A stretch of 64,000 nt of DNA. Origin: Gigantopelta aegis. Lineage: Eukaryota > Mollusca > Gastropoda > Neomphalida > Peltospiridae. The stretch covers positions 103,244,973-103,308,972 of the forward strand of contig NC_054702.1 in the NCBI RefSeq assembly GCF_016097555.1. Reading direction: 5' to 3'. The position numbers and the translations under genes were made by a program. Of this stretch, positions 10,128 through 30,225 are shown in pieces. Each line of letters begins with the position of its first letter. The stretch's first letter is position 1. The notes under the pieces are model-generated. The model was given only the letters and a program-made list of their open reading frames with translations. It ran no database searches and had not been told where the DNA came from.

Positions 10128-10947
10128 CGATGTCCAAAACTGCATTCACCTAATGACAAAAACACAAATACGATATTTACGGAAATACTGTTCTACATTT
10201 TTCAGCTACGATATGTTCAACAAAAAAGATTGAAATGAGTTAACGTAAAAAATGTAAATGCAAAACAAATCCATTATAATAAACAAAAGTGAAGCACCTT
10301 CCAGTAAACCGGAAAGCTAGAGTACAATGTTCTAACTGCGTTCAGGCACTACAAATGTATCTTTAACTATGCACAGTTGACGAACACTTTGTTTAAATAA
10401 AAAAATTTTAAGGAAAATTTCAGTTTGTTGAGCGTTCTGGTCCAGGTGGGTCTGCATTCTACCAACATCCATCACTAACACTAATTGTGGCCAATACTGA
10501 TAGGCATTATGTTCATACCACATATTACCAGTGAATAGTTTGTAAATTTTATTTTTTTCAATGAATTGTTTCTTAATTAACACAATGTACACTAGTATAA
10601 TACATTCAAAATTATTTTCAATTGTTATTAATGGATTATGAATACTATTCACTACAGTAGAGGCACAAAAATGTACTACATGAATATAGCATGTAGCAGA
10701 TCAAATATAATAATTGAAAACAAATTCTAACAACAGGATCTTATCAAGTAGTACTGTTAAAAATCATAAAAAGTATATGATTTGGCCTTGTTGTTAATTC
10801 ATCTTCCTCCATTTTAAGTAAATTTCTACAAGTCATGTGGACCCGATATCAGTAATTTTAGGAGATAAACAAAAACGACATGGCAAACTTAATGGTTTTA
10901 TTGGTTTGTAAAGTTTTGTATTTAGATACTTACTTGTCTGAACTTTA
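9987..10947. mobile_element. Long-TIR dispersed repeat, copy B
   Basis: Begins with the left arm GTCCCTAACTGCGTTATGC and continues through the same landmarks as copy A to TTAGATACTTACTTGTCTGAAC at about 10925, where homology stops before the right arm. It has no coding capacity. It is probably a non-autonomous DNA transposon truncated at the right. Confidence 0.65.
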
Positions 10948-11675
10948 TTGCAGGGATTCTAGAATTTTATAAAAATCCATGGGATAAGTGATCACAATAA
11001 ATACTAAATACTATTACATTTTGGAACAAGTTAGAACATACACTTTTTCTATTGTTTTGTTAATAATAATAAGTGTGACTGACAAAACTCGCATGTGCAC
11101 AGGCAATGATAGCTGTTGTTGACATTGTTCGTAGTGACGATTGGGTGTTTGGTATAGTAGAATCGGTATATTCCGTAAGAAACGAAAACATTCAAACACA
11201 ATGTAACTTCGAAAAACCTCAGACTTTTAAGCAAAATCTTTCTGCGAAACATAGCGTAGCGGAATGTGACAAGTGGTTCCGATTGTAACTAAATGGAAAG
11301 TAAAGACAGACATGGCCGAGGTGTTCCGATTGAACCTACATTCGTACATTTACGTGGCTGAGGTTTTCCGAATACATAATCAAAACCGGCCGAGACATTC
11401 CAAATGGTTTTAGACTGTAATATAGACTGGGGAAGTGGTCGCTGTTATGTCCTATATGGGTTTGGTTGTGCAGATATTAATAGGAAACCAGTTGAAAACA
11501 AATAAAAAATAACTTTCCGGTCTCTTACAAACAGTAGTTATTTGCATTTTGATGATACATGTATGTATAAGACAATATGCGGACATTTTCGGTCACCGGC
11601 GGGCGACACGTGATACGGTTTCGACCTGCCCGACGCTATTTTTATCTGCCATGGGCGACCGTAAAGTGCACACCC

Positions 11676-11718
11676 TGCATCAAGCGAGCACTTGACCACT
11701 GGGTTATGTCCTGCCCCT
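11676..11718 (-). mobile_element. SINE-A head fragment
   Basis: GCATCAAGCGAGCACTTGAC followed by CACTGGGTTATGTCCTGCCC, the reverse complement of the tRNA-derived head found in full copies such as 37469-37782. It lies just upstream of CENP-K. Confidence 0.6.
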
Positions 11719-11780
11719 GTTAAAGGATCAAGCATATTTAAGAACTTTGCAGATATTAAATAGTTTTTGTTTTGTTGCAG

Positions 11781-12740
11781 ACTGATGACGAAGCCAGATG
11801 ACTAGTAAAAGACGTTCAGCCAAGGAATGCAGGGATGTGCATGACTTGCAGGCGGAGGGGGATGTCGCGTTGTCACCTGAAGTGTGTTCACCATCTCAGG
11901 GAATCACCACGCTGAAGGAACTGTGTGAGCAACGATGGAGAGAAATCAAGCTGTCGGCTCAAAAGCTGTCCAACACAAACGTCAGGGCAGTGGATGCTGA
12001 CAAGTCTCTGTTGCAGATACTTCAAGAAAAAGAAAAATGTGTGCAGGCTGAAATTAAGATTCTGAAAACCTCAAAAGCAGACAGATTGCCTCCGGATCCT
12101 AATGTTCAGTTCGAAGTCTTGAAGCAGGATCTTCTCTCAAGTATTGAACAGTTGGAGGAGACTCTGTCCTTAGCCGGGTCACAGGAGCAAGAGTTAAAAA
12201 ATTCAATAGAGAAAGAACAAGAGTATGAGCGACAGTTACTGACAGTTAACCATCATCTCGAGGAGAAAGTGGAAAGCTTCGATGATGGACCCATGTCAAA
12301 CACTCGTGATCCACTGTCCGCTGTATTTAAAGAACTGCAAGCAAAAATAAAGAAAGTGGAGCTTGTTGATAAACAGCTGTCAAAAGATTTTGATACATTT
12401 TTGACGCAGCATTTTCCACTACCCACCGAAAATGATCTGAAAGTGTATAAGAAAACTCTGCGGAGGACAAACAGTGGTAATGGTGCTCATAATTTACTGA
12501 CTTTGAAGACTATTCTTGAGGAATTGATGAACAAATGTATTGATGAGCCCCATGATCCATACATTACCCTGACAGACTGGTACTGGTCACCGTACATTGA
12601 GCTCCTTACGCGGTGTCAGATAGTTCTACATCACCCAGATCATGACAACAAAATTAAGCTAGTGCCTTTCCATTTGTGAAAAACCCCACCCCAGAAAACA
12701 GCTTCAAGGATTTTCTTTTGTTGCAAAATTCCTAAATAAA
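11781..12740 (+). other. CENP-K terminal exon (with 5' leader and poly(A) signal)
   Basis: A plausible 3' splice site (TTTTGTTTTGTTGCAG) ends at 11780, so the visible exon probably starts at 11781. A TGA in frame with the CDS at 11786-11788 shows translation must begin in this exon. An upstream ATG at 11785 opens a six-codon uORF (MTKPDD) that ends at 11805, overlapping the true start. AATAAA lies at 12735-12740, 56 nt after the stop. The upstream leader exon is not identified. Confidence 0.6.
11798..12679 (+). CDS. CENPK: Centromere protein K (CENP-K), single coding exon
   Basis: A 293-residue subunit of the constitutive centromere-associated network; in vertebrates it works with CENP-H/I/M on the inner kinetochore of CENP-A chromatin. 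The identification rests on the C-terminal third: FLTQHFPLP, LLTLKTILEELMNK, DEPHDPYITL, WYWSPYIELLTRC and a closing HPDHDNKIKLVPFHL align by memory with human CENP-K (FLEDHFPLP, LITLHEMLEILINR, DVPHDPYVKI, FWPPYVELLLR, RLEAFH). Residues about 75-165 are charged and heptad-like, the expected coiled coil. Length is close to the human 269 aa; the N-terminal ~35 residues are not obviously conserved. The frame is uninterrupted by introns, whereas the mammalian gene has many, so an ancient retrocopy or intron loss is possible. PTGR2 follows 3.3 kb downstream on the same strand. Confidence 0.93.
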   Translation: MTSKRRSAKECRDVHDLQAEGDVALSPEVCSPSQGITTLKELCEQRWREIKLSAQKLSNTNVRAVDADKSLLQILQEKEKCVQAEIKILKTSKADRLPPDPNVQFEVLKQDLLSSIEQLEETLSLAGSQEQELKNSIEKEQEYERQLLTVNHHLEEKVESFDDGPMSNTRDPLSAVFKELQAKIKKVELVDKQLSKDFDTFLTQHFPLPTENDLKVYKKTLRRTNSGNGAHNLLTLKTILEELMNKCIDEPHDPYITLTDWYWSPYIELLTRCQIVLHHPDHDNKIKLVPFHL

Positions 12741-14575
12741 ATTATTTATTCAACAACTTTTTTCCCCAAACATTCTAATTGTATATACATGTGTACATGT
12801 ATGTAAATGTATGTTGCATTGTTATGTATGTGAAGGTGGTTTGTAATGTTACTGTCGTGTAAAGTTACTATTGCCATAAAATTATTACTGGTTTTTGTCT
12901 CTGTTTTTTCTTTTTTTTCTTTTTATCAGATAGTGTTTTCATTTAAAGCAAACATGAAGATTTGTTAGTCAAATTTGTTAAGGTTCGAATCAAAACAGCT
13001 GCCCAACAAATGCTTCATATTTTAAATTATGTTTTGCTTTGAACAGTGTTTTACTTTCAACTGTGCACTCTGTGGATGTTTCATTTGTAGCATTATCATT
13101 GTTTTAAAAATCTAAATGTTTTAGATGTTTTTTTAAACCTTCTATCCATTACTTTGTATTGTCAGTAGCAGTTAAGAATAAGATCCCATGATTCAGTAAC
13201 CTATTTTGTAAACATTTAGTATAATTGAATATGATGACAAAAATTAATATTGTTCTTTCCTCCACATTATGCAGAATTAAGTTGTCCACCCCAGGCCTCT
13301 GAGAAATGAAAACTTGCGTAAACCATAAATGCATTATTCAAAAAAAAAATTGGTAACTCCTATTGTTTTAGGTAACCATGAACATGTAAATGATGTCATA
13401 AATTCAACGCACGAACGGAAAATGGGTTACGCAAATATATTTATGCAAGCAATGCGTCAAGGATTGCTCTCGCTGTTTTCAGAAGCCTACACTCATACTC
13501 GATGGTAAACAATAAACTGCTCTCCTGGAATTATGTAGAGGAGCTATTGCTCTCAGTGTTAAATACTTAGTAATTTTGAGCAAATAAAATGGTGAAATCA
13601 GCATGTAATAATATGAGCTGTTTGTTGGCCACATGAAAATCGTTTTACACGGGCACACGCCAGCAGTAGAAGTTGCTTGCGTCAAACTACAAGGACTGCT
13701 GTGTAAGACTAAAATCGGTTTTGCTTTTCTTTAACATTAAAAATAATACATAGGCCACTTGTAGGCCATGACCACAATTCTTGGACTTGGATATTATGTC
13801 AATAGAACCCATTCTAAATGTATATTGTTCACTTTATGGAAAAGCCCCCTAAAAGTGTTCTTCTCAAATACTATTAGGACTTTTAGCTGTGGTTTGATGT
13901 ACAATGGTCATAGGATCTATACTGCTCTGCAGACCCTGCAATTATTTCTCAATCCAACCAGTACTTCACAGCCGTCTCTTGTTACTAATGAGTATGCAAG
14001 TTTCTTTTCTCACTGTAGATAGGTGGTAACTATTATACTAGTATGTAATTGTTAGTCACTAACAGTTATTGGTTAATCTTGTCTTATGTTTTTTGTGTTT
14101 TTTTAAATACACATGATCATTTTATACAGAGTACATAGTCTTCCATTTGTGGGAAGGAAAAATCATTTTATTTTTAATATTGAACTTGGAGAGAGACAGA
14201 CAGACTAGTATATGTACATATACACAAGTACTATGACTATGCACTTTGTATAACAAATTTTATTGTTGGCAGGTGTAATCTGTTTTTAATTAGACACATT
14301 GTAACTTAGTTTATGAAGTGTATGTGTAGATATTATGTGTCTGATTTATAAGATGCTTGTGTCTATAAATATAATGCTTATATTGTTGTGTTTTTGTAAT
14401 ATTCTTTAAGAGGCATGTCATGATTTGTTAGATTACGTCATTCTTCCATCCCTCGTAAAGAATATTCCATACAAAAGCAAAATGGCAGTCAGGGAGGGGG
14501 CGGGGGAACTTATGTGCATTTTGGGTTATTTTTAAAGACAAACCCATTTATCTTTATCTCGAATAATGCAAGAGG

Positions 14576-14760
14576 TAGTTTAGTAGTAGAACACTCATCT
14601 TAGATGTGATTGATCTTTTAAGGTGAATCCTGTCCCCCACCCCACCCCCATGCCAACCAGTGATCCATGACTGGTGTATCAAAGGTCACTTGTGCTATCC
14701 TGTCTGTGGATAAGTGCATATAAAATATACTGTGGTGCAGACATTTACCTGTGGTAGCTT
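14576..14760 (+). mobile_element. Decayed SINE-A
   Basis: Retains head-like GTAGTAGAACACTCATCT, then ACTGGTGTATCAAAGG, TGTGCTATCCTGTCTGTGG and GTGCATATAAAATATACTG, in the order of the family. Heavily diverged, so an old copy. Confidence 0.55.
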
Positions 14761-15485
14761 TGGCATACCAAGAAACTAACTTGAAAATAGGATTCCCGTA
14801 TCCAAAAGGAAATGCCTGTGGTAGCAGATATTCACATATGTGCTATATTTTTGTAATACTACATGAGTATTACTTCACTGTCAATGTTTTAATTGACTTC
14901 AATGTAACATTTTCATATTGGTAACCTGCATTATATATGTTATATACCGGTATGTGTTCATGGATCGCACTGTCCAAAATAGCCTTTTGAAGACAGTTGG
15001 CTGCTTATTACAGATCAGAGTGTAGTATGTTTTGGAAGAATGCATTTTAAACCATGTGGCTGCTAGCTTAAACAGGCTTGATTATGTTGGGATTTTGTTG
15101 TTGTATTACTGAATTATTTAAAGTCTGGATGCTGCATGTATAAACATAATATTGTTATTATCTTTGCATATACATTTGCACAGTAAAATAAACAAAAATA
15201 TGACTAAGTTTAACCTCAGTTTGTCCTTTCTTTTATATGAAAACTAAATATATTTCTCTGTTCTCTCCTTTTGGTTGGAGACTCTAAGAATACAAAAGAA
15301 ATTCCCCCCTAAATTAGATTCCAGTTTGCTTCTCTTTTTTATGAAGCACAAACTTATAAGTGATGGTCTTGCTTCTTTCTTCTTATTTCTTTGTCTTTTC
15401 TGGGGGGTTTCTTTTTATTAATTTTTTTTTTTTTTTTTTTTTTAAAATGTTTGGTTAGTATTGGTAGTAAATGTAAAGATTTTGT

Positions 15486-15846
15486 ATATTGTATCAGGGC
15501 TTCTAGAATTTTTATAAAGTCCACAAGCCATGGGATCAGTGATTTAAAAAATTTACTAGCCACATTTAAAAATTCACTAGCTCTACTTTACTTTAAGTTG
15601 ATACAAGTTTACTAAATAATAGTAAAAATCGGCTATGTCACCTAAAGAGAGATATAGCTTAAAAACACTAAGACTGTGGGTTGGGGTGGGGAAGAGGATA
15701 TTACTATTTACAAAATAGACTTAACTGCAACATTTGACAATTTGTTTTCACTAGCCGTCGGGCATGGCAATAGTAGTTATTTACTAGCCCAACATTGAAT
15801 ATCACTAGCTATGGGAGTGGGGCTACCATAAACTAGAAGCACTGAT
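15486..15846. mobile_element. TIR-bounded non-autonomous repeat
   Basis: The left end AGGGCTTCTAGAATTTTTAT and the right end ACCATAAACTAGAAGCACTG are inverted relative to one another. The body repeats 'CACTAG' words (ACTAGCCACATT, CACTAGCTC, CACTAGCCG, CACTAGCTATG). Similar ends occur at 10950-10985 and 48060-48085, so this is a dispersed family. No coding capacity. Confidence 0.45.
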
Positions 15847-16010
15847 TGTATATTATAATGTTATATTCCCATCAAAATTGTAAAATACCTACAAAGCCTG
15901 AGTAATGTAGATTTTTGTTCAAAGTATAGAGTTCTTTCTCTTGCTTGAACTTTGCCTCTCACTGTTTGTAGTATTTTTCAAACTGCACATTACTTGAGAA
16001 TTGAGAGAAA

Positions 16011-25299
<9,289 letters not shown>

Positions 25300-25346
25300 A
25301 TTAACAACATCAAAAACAATATGTGCTTGTTTTAGCATATAAATGT

Positions 25347-25352
25347 AATAAA
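25347..25352 (+). terminator. Candidate PTGR2 poly(A) signal
   Basis: AATAAA 48 nt after the PTGR2 stop codon. Position is suitable, but other AT-rich candidates exist downstream and no cleavage site can be read. Confidence 0.4.
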
Positions 25353-25518
25353 AACTGAAAGCTGCAAGCAGTGATGGGATGGGATCAGATCTGCTGATAC
25401 ATATATCATATTATATGCAATTCATCTATACACATTTCCAAAGACTGAACTATTTTCTTTGTTAAACATGAGATCAGAAGTTATTTGCAAAAGACAGTGG
25501 GCCAAAATAATGAAGCCT

Positions 25519-25742
25519 GTTTAGATACAGGTGTTTAAGCATTGTCAATGTATGTAGTTACACGTGTGTAAGACACAAACAGGTGTTTAAGCATTGTCAA
25601 TGTATGTAGTTACGTGTGTGTAAGACACAAACAGGTGTTTAAGCATTGTCAATGTATGTAGTTAACACATGTGTAAGACACAAAAAGGTGTTTAAGCATT
25701 GTCAATGTATGTAGTTAACACGTGTGTAAGACACAAAAAGGT
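25519..25742. repeat. Tandem repeat, about 4 units of 53-55 bp
   Basis: Each unit contains GGTGTTTAAGCATTGTCAAT, GTATGTAGTTA, a variable ACACRTGTGTAAG and ACACAAA. It lies in the presumed 3' UTR or just downstream of PTGR2. Confidence 0.9.
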
Positions 25743-26077
25743 TTTGTAAATTCGTCTCAGTATTTTTGGAAGTGTATTTTACTGTACTTTTGAATGAGCA
25801 CATACCAGTCAAAATGTCTCCATGTACATGTCATGTAATATAAAATGTAAGTTTATTATATTTCATAACTAAACAAGTTAATGCTGTTTAACAAAATTTT
25901 AAATCTCATTTCATGATTAAGCCTATCTACATTTAGGACATGGAAATTAAAGAGATTTTTACTGTTATGCATTCAATGTAAAAATGTGTACCTTGTATGA
26001 AACTTGCACAATGCCAGTGTTAATTATTTTCTCCACAAAGAATTAACATTGTCAAAAACATTAATTTATAATATGGC

Positions 26078-26083
26078 TTTATT
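26078..26083 (-). terminator. Candidate ERLEC1 poly(A) signal
   Basis: TTTATT on plus (AATAAA on minus), about 1.0 kb past the ERLEC1 stop. If used, the ERLEC1 3' UTR would include the MITE at 26531-26913. A weak call. Confidence 0.25.
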
Positions 26084-26530
26084 ACAATTATTTACATTTT
26101 AATTATACATAATATACATTATAATTCAAAATATTTTCAGAACACATTAAAAAGCACAGATCAATTTTTGGCAGTTTTCATAAGCATTTCAAAATAAATA
26201 TGAAAAGAATTCTACAACCTTACTCCCCTCTAATTACAATCCATAATTTAATTTAAAATTTGGGTCTGTTGTATAAAGAATCAAATAAAATTTGTTGACT
26301 AAAAATACTGCAAAAGAATGTCATGCATCCTACGAGTTTGCTCTTTTACTAGTTTTAAATTGTTAGGCCTGCATTAGAGAAATCTTAATGTACAAATGAC
26401 GTAATGTAACATGCAATAGGAAAATACATGATATGCCAAATACAAATCACCTAATACAGTCCATGTTAGATTAACATTTGTGAAATACTGATTTCAGTGA
26501 TAAATGATTGTTACGAAATATGAGTGTTAA

Positions 26531-26913
26531 AGGGACATTCCTGTGTTTGCTGCATTGTAATTTGTAAGATGTTTCTGACTAATAAAATATTTCTACAATT
26601 AAACTTACATATTAAATATATTAACTCGTTTAGAATATCAGTGTCTGTATATTCAATGTGTTTCTGGTCGTCTTAATATTTGTAAGAAGCCCAAACTGGA
26701 GTGTCTTCAAATAATTTTGTACGTACGAAAAAAGATTTTTAGGAAATAAAATGAAATTTAACCTAGTACAAATGTTAGAACGATCAGAAACACGTTTAAT
26801 ATACAGCCACTAATATGTTATACAGAAAAATATATATGATATGCAATTACAATCGTTAAAAAGTCTGTTAGTCGATAACATCTTAAAAATTGCAGCAAAT
26901 TCAGAATGTCCCT
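26531..26913. mobile_element. Long-TIR MITE with TTAA target site (copy 2)
   Basis: Same family as 3153-3523: ends AGGGACATTCCTGTGTTTGC and, inverted, AGGGACATTCTGAATTTGC, with TTAA at 26527-26530 and 26914-26917. It lies between the convergent 3' ends of PTGR2 and ERLEC1. Confidence 0.85.
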
Positions 26914-27095
26914 TTAACACTAACATGAAAATAAATAATCCCTTTAGTGTGGACCCATGATCCATCACAGTAATGAAAATTTATAAAAGTAACTATCGTT
27001 TTACACATGTCATTACTGCATTGTATTGTGTCAAACATGGGATTTCTGAACTTGGCTGGAAGTGCATTATGAATAACCCTAATCTGTTCGTTGTT

Positions 27096-30000
27096 TCATA
27101 TTTCAACTTTCTGAAAAATTCCATCTTCGTTAGCCTTGTCCAATAGACCACAGAAAATTGGAGATTCAATCTGGATAAAAACAAAATACAAGAAAAACCC
27201 ATTATACATCATTAATCTAAGTCGGGAATAGAACTTAAAATTATCTACTACATAGAAAAGTGTGTTAAAGATTTGATGCATAGCCTGTCAAATTGTGGTA
27301 CGTGTGTGTTTATAAATACACATTTTTATTACATAGTACAATTCAGGTCCATAGAAATGATCATTTAAGTGGAAGGGGGCACAAGTTAATTAGATGAATG
27401 CTGGCACATACACCAAAATATTTTTGTCTTTGGATCAATTTCACAATACTGGAAAACAATTGTAGCTTCTCAAGGGGGAATGGGGTCGGTTTAAGGCACC
27501 CAAAACCCCACATCCAGTTCCTTTGAGTATTAAATTTGTTGTATAACTCTTACCACTAAAATGTATTCACATATTGTTGGTTCCATCAGAAACAGTGCCA
27601 CTGCATGTGGGTGTTCAGGGTTTTCAACACATCTGAAAATATAGTGTTATTAAACATGTATCTCATGATCAACCCTGGGATGATATAGGACATTTATTAT
27701 ATGCAAACAGCATGTTATTTCAACTTATTAACCACTTATCTCATGATTATCATGGGGATGAAATAGGACATTTATTATACGAAAATTAAACAATACTTCC
27801 AATCTACTACAAAATACCAATGTCCTAATGTTTATTGCCATAATGAAACTTTCCAGACAAAAGGTTTGGTGTTTTTCTTATAAAGATCAAGCAACATCAT
27901 AACTTAGCAACAGTACACAGGAACTAGAAACTGTCCTGTTCAACCATTTGTCAGCTTAGTGGTAAAACAATGCTCTTGTAGTATTCTTACAATTAACAAA
28001 ACTTCGTGTTTTCCCCCTTTTTATTTTCTGTCTTATATCTTTCTTTTTTGTACAAAGTCACAATAGAGTTGGTTTGATATATGAAATAGAAGGTAATAAA
28101 TACAAAATGTCACATACATAGTTTTGTTTCTTATTTACTGCACTCATCTTTGTGCACAACAATAAGAAGATATCACTTTACTCGTTGGTGGTCATGATAT
28201 ACTTAAAGACATTACACATAACTAGATATACAGGGCTTTAGACTGCCCTAAAGCTGAAGTGTAAACGGGTGTGCACAAATTAAGTCAGCCCAACTTAAGT
28301 ACAAACATGCTAACCTCAAAACTTCATCTTAAAATCAACAGAATGTTAAACTTAATTAACTTAAAATACATTACTGGTATGTCCAACTCTATACCAGCTA
28401 TTATTAACATTACTGCACAAATAAGGCCTTGGTGTGCTCAGAATAGATAAAAAGTCTGTTGTGCCCAAATTAGTGAGATCTAAATCCCTGAGATGCTTTG
28501 CTGATATATAGAATACCCTTTACAACTGAGAACATTGCAAACTTACTTCAACTTTACTTCAGTAACTCTAGCAGTACCAGTTTCATCACACACATCCCCA
28601 CCTCCATAATGAAGAGAAATATGTCTACAATACAAAAAGTAAAATATATTAATTTTTATTGTACCAAAGCTATTACTATGAATATGATCACATTCAAAAC
28701 AAGTTGTGTGTCAAATAAACATAATTTACTGTGAATTAACCATTGAAATAATATACCGATTTAAAAAAAAAACCTAAATATTTTACAGTTATTTCACATA
28801 AGTGTGGGAATTGACAAACTAAATAAAAGAAAGATTTTTTTTTTAAACGACTTTTATCTACAGTGAAATGGCATGGTTAAGGACCATATAGATAATGTGA
28901 GAGGAAACCTGCTGCCACACAATGGGAAACTTTTCAATTAACCGTAATCTTTTATATGTAGCATCCCATAGATAGGATAGTACATACCACAACCTTTGTT
29001 ACACTAGTTGTGGAGCACTGGCTGGGACGAGAAATAGCCCAACGGGGATCGATCTTAACAAAATAAATAAGCATTACTGAGCAATAATGAGTTGGTATTT
29101 CACAAATGAATAACATACTTTCTTTTCCCGATATCTTTTGGTCTTTTGTGGTAATTTGCTTGTAACCAGTGCTTGTGGTTGTCTTCATTCCAGTATCCAA
29201 GATAAAGTATAGTTCGTCCATCTTTATCCTGAGCAAAATATAACCAACATGTTGTTAATGTAGAATCTCTAATACTAATCCACAAATGAAAGTGTAAAAA
29301 ACCCTCATGTGGTTTATATTAAAAAGGAAAAAAAGATCTTAGGATTTTTACCAGTATTTTAAATAAAGATTGATTCTGCTAAAAATGTATTTGATGCCAC
29401 CATATCAGATATGGATCCAAGTGAGGGACCAGGAGACCAGACCCTCCTAATAATAGTCAAGTGCCAACTACTTTTCCTCTTTTAATATTTTTTCCTATTG
29501 GGATGCTCTTTTCTCCTTAGTCCCCCAGCATACATCTGAATCTCACAACGGCTTTAGAAGTATCGGTCATCTTTGGCAAAGACAAAAAACATACTTATAA
29601 AGAATGTCATAAAAAGACAGTTTCTGAAATAGCCAGCATACATTGCATGACTTTTCAGTGTGTGAGATGAGTGTAAAATTGTAATATCCTAAGCAAGTGC
29701 AATTTTGCATGAATATTGTAAAATGGTACTTTCATTTATTGAACAAAAGTATGATATGGTAGTTACTGTTACAATATACAAAAAAATAGTAATTTTCAAT
29801 TACAAGTATGTCTTTAAATACTAATAATACAATGACTCGCTTCCTCCAAGTAGCAATCTGTTTCCTATATCAGATATTACAAATGAAAATACTTACATCG
29901 TGATACTGCCTTGCATATTTTCCGTAACAAAATTCAAATTTCCACCACCCTCTTCCCTGAAAATAAAATCCATAAAGATTTCTAACTGCATTCCAAATGA

Positions 30001-30185
30001 GTGTTTAAGCAATGTGTTAAAATATCAAGATACAAACAGAACAAAAAAAACATTAATGTCTTAACTATCCACCATTTGAACAGATTTCTCATTACAGGGT
30101 CTCAGGCTTTGTTTTACAGTGTAATTTTGTGCTATTCATATGGTTGTACAGGAAAAATTAAGACAAAAGGATACGCTAGGTTCAT

Positions 30186-30225
<40 letters not shown>

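Larger units (their letters stand above)
12741..16010. other. Intergenic region between CENP-K and PTGR2
   Basis: About 3.3 kb, AT-rich. It holds a decayed SINE-A (14576-14760) and a TIR-bounded repeat (15486-15846). Open frames here are short and show no family resemblance. The PTGR2 promoter must lie at the right end, but no core element is convincing. Confidence 0.5.
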
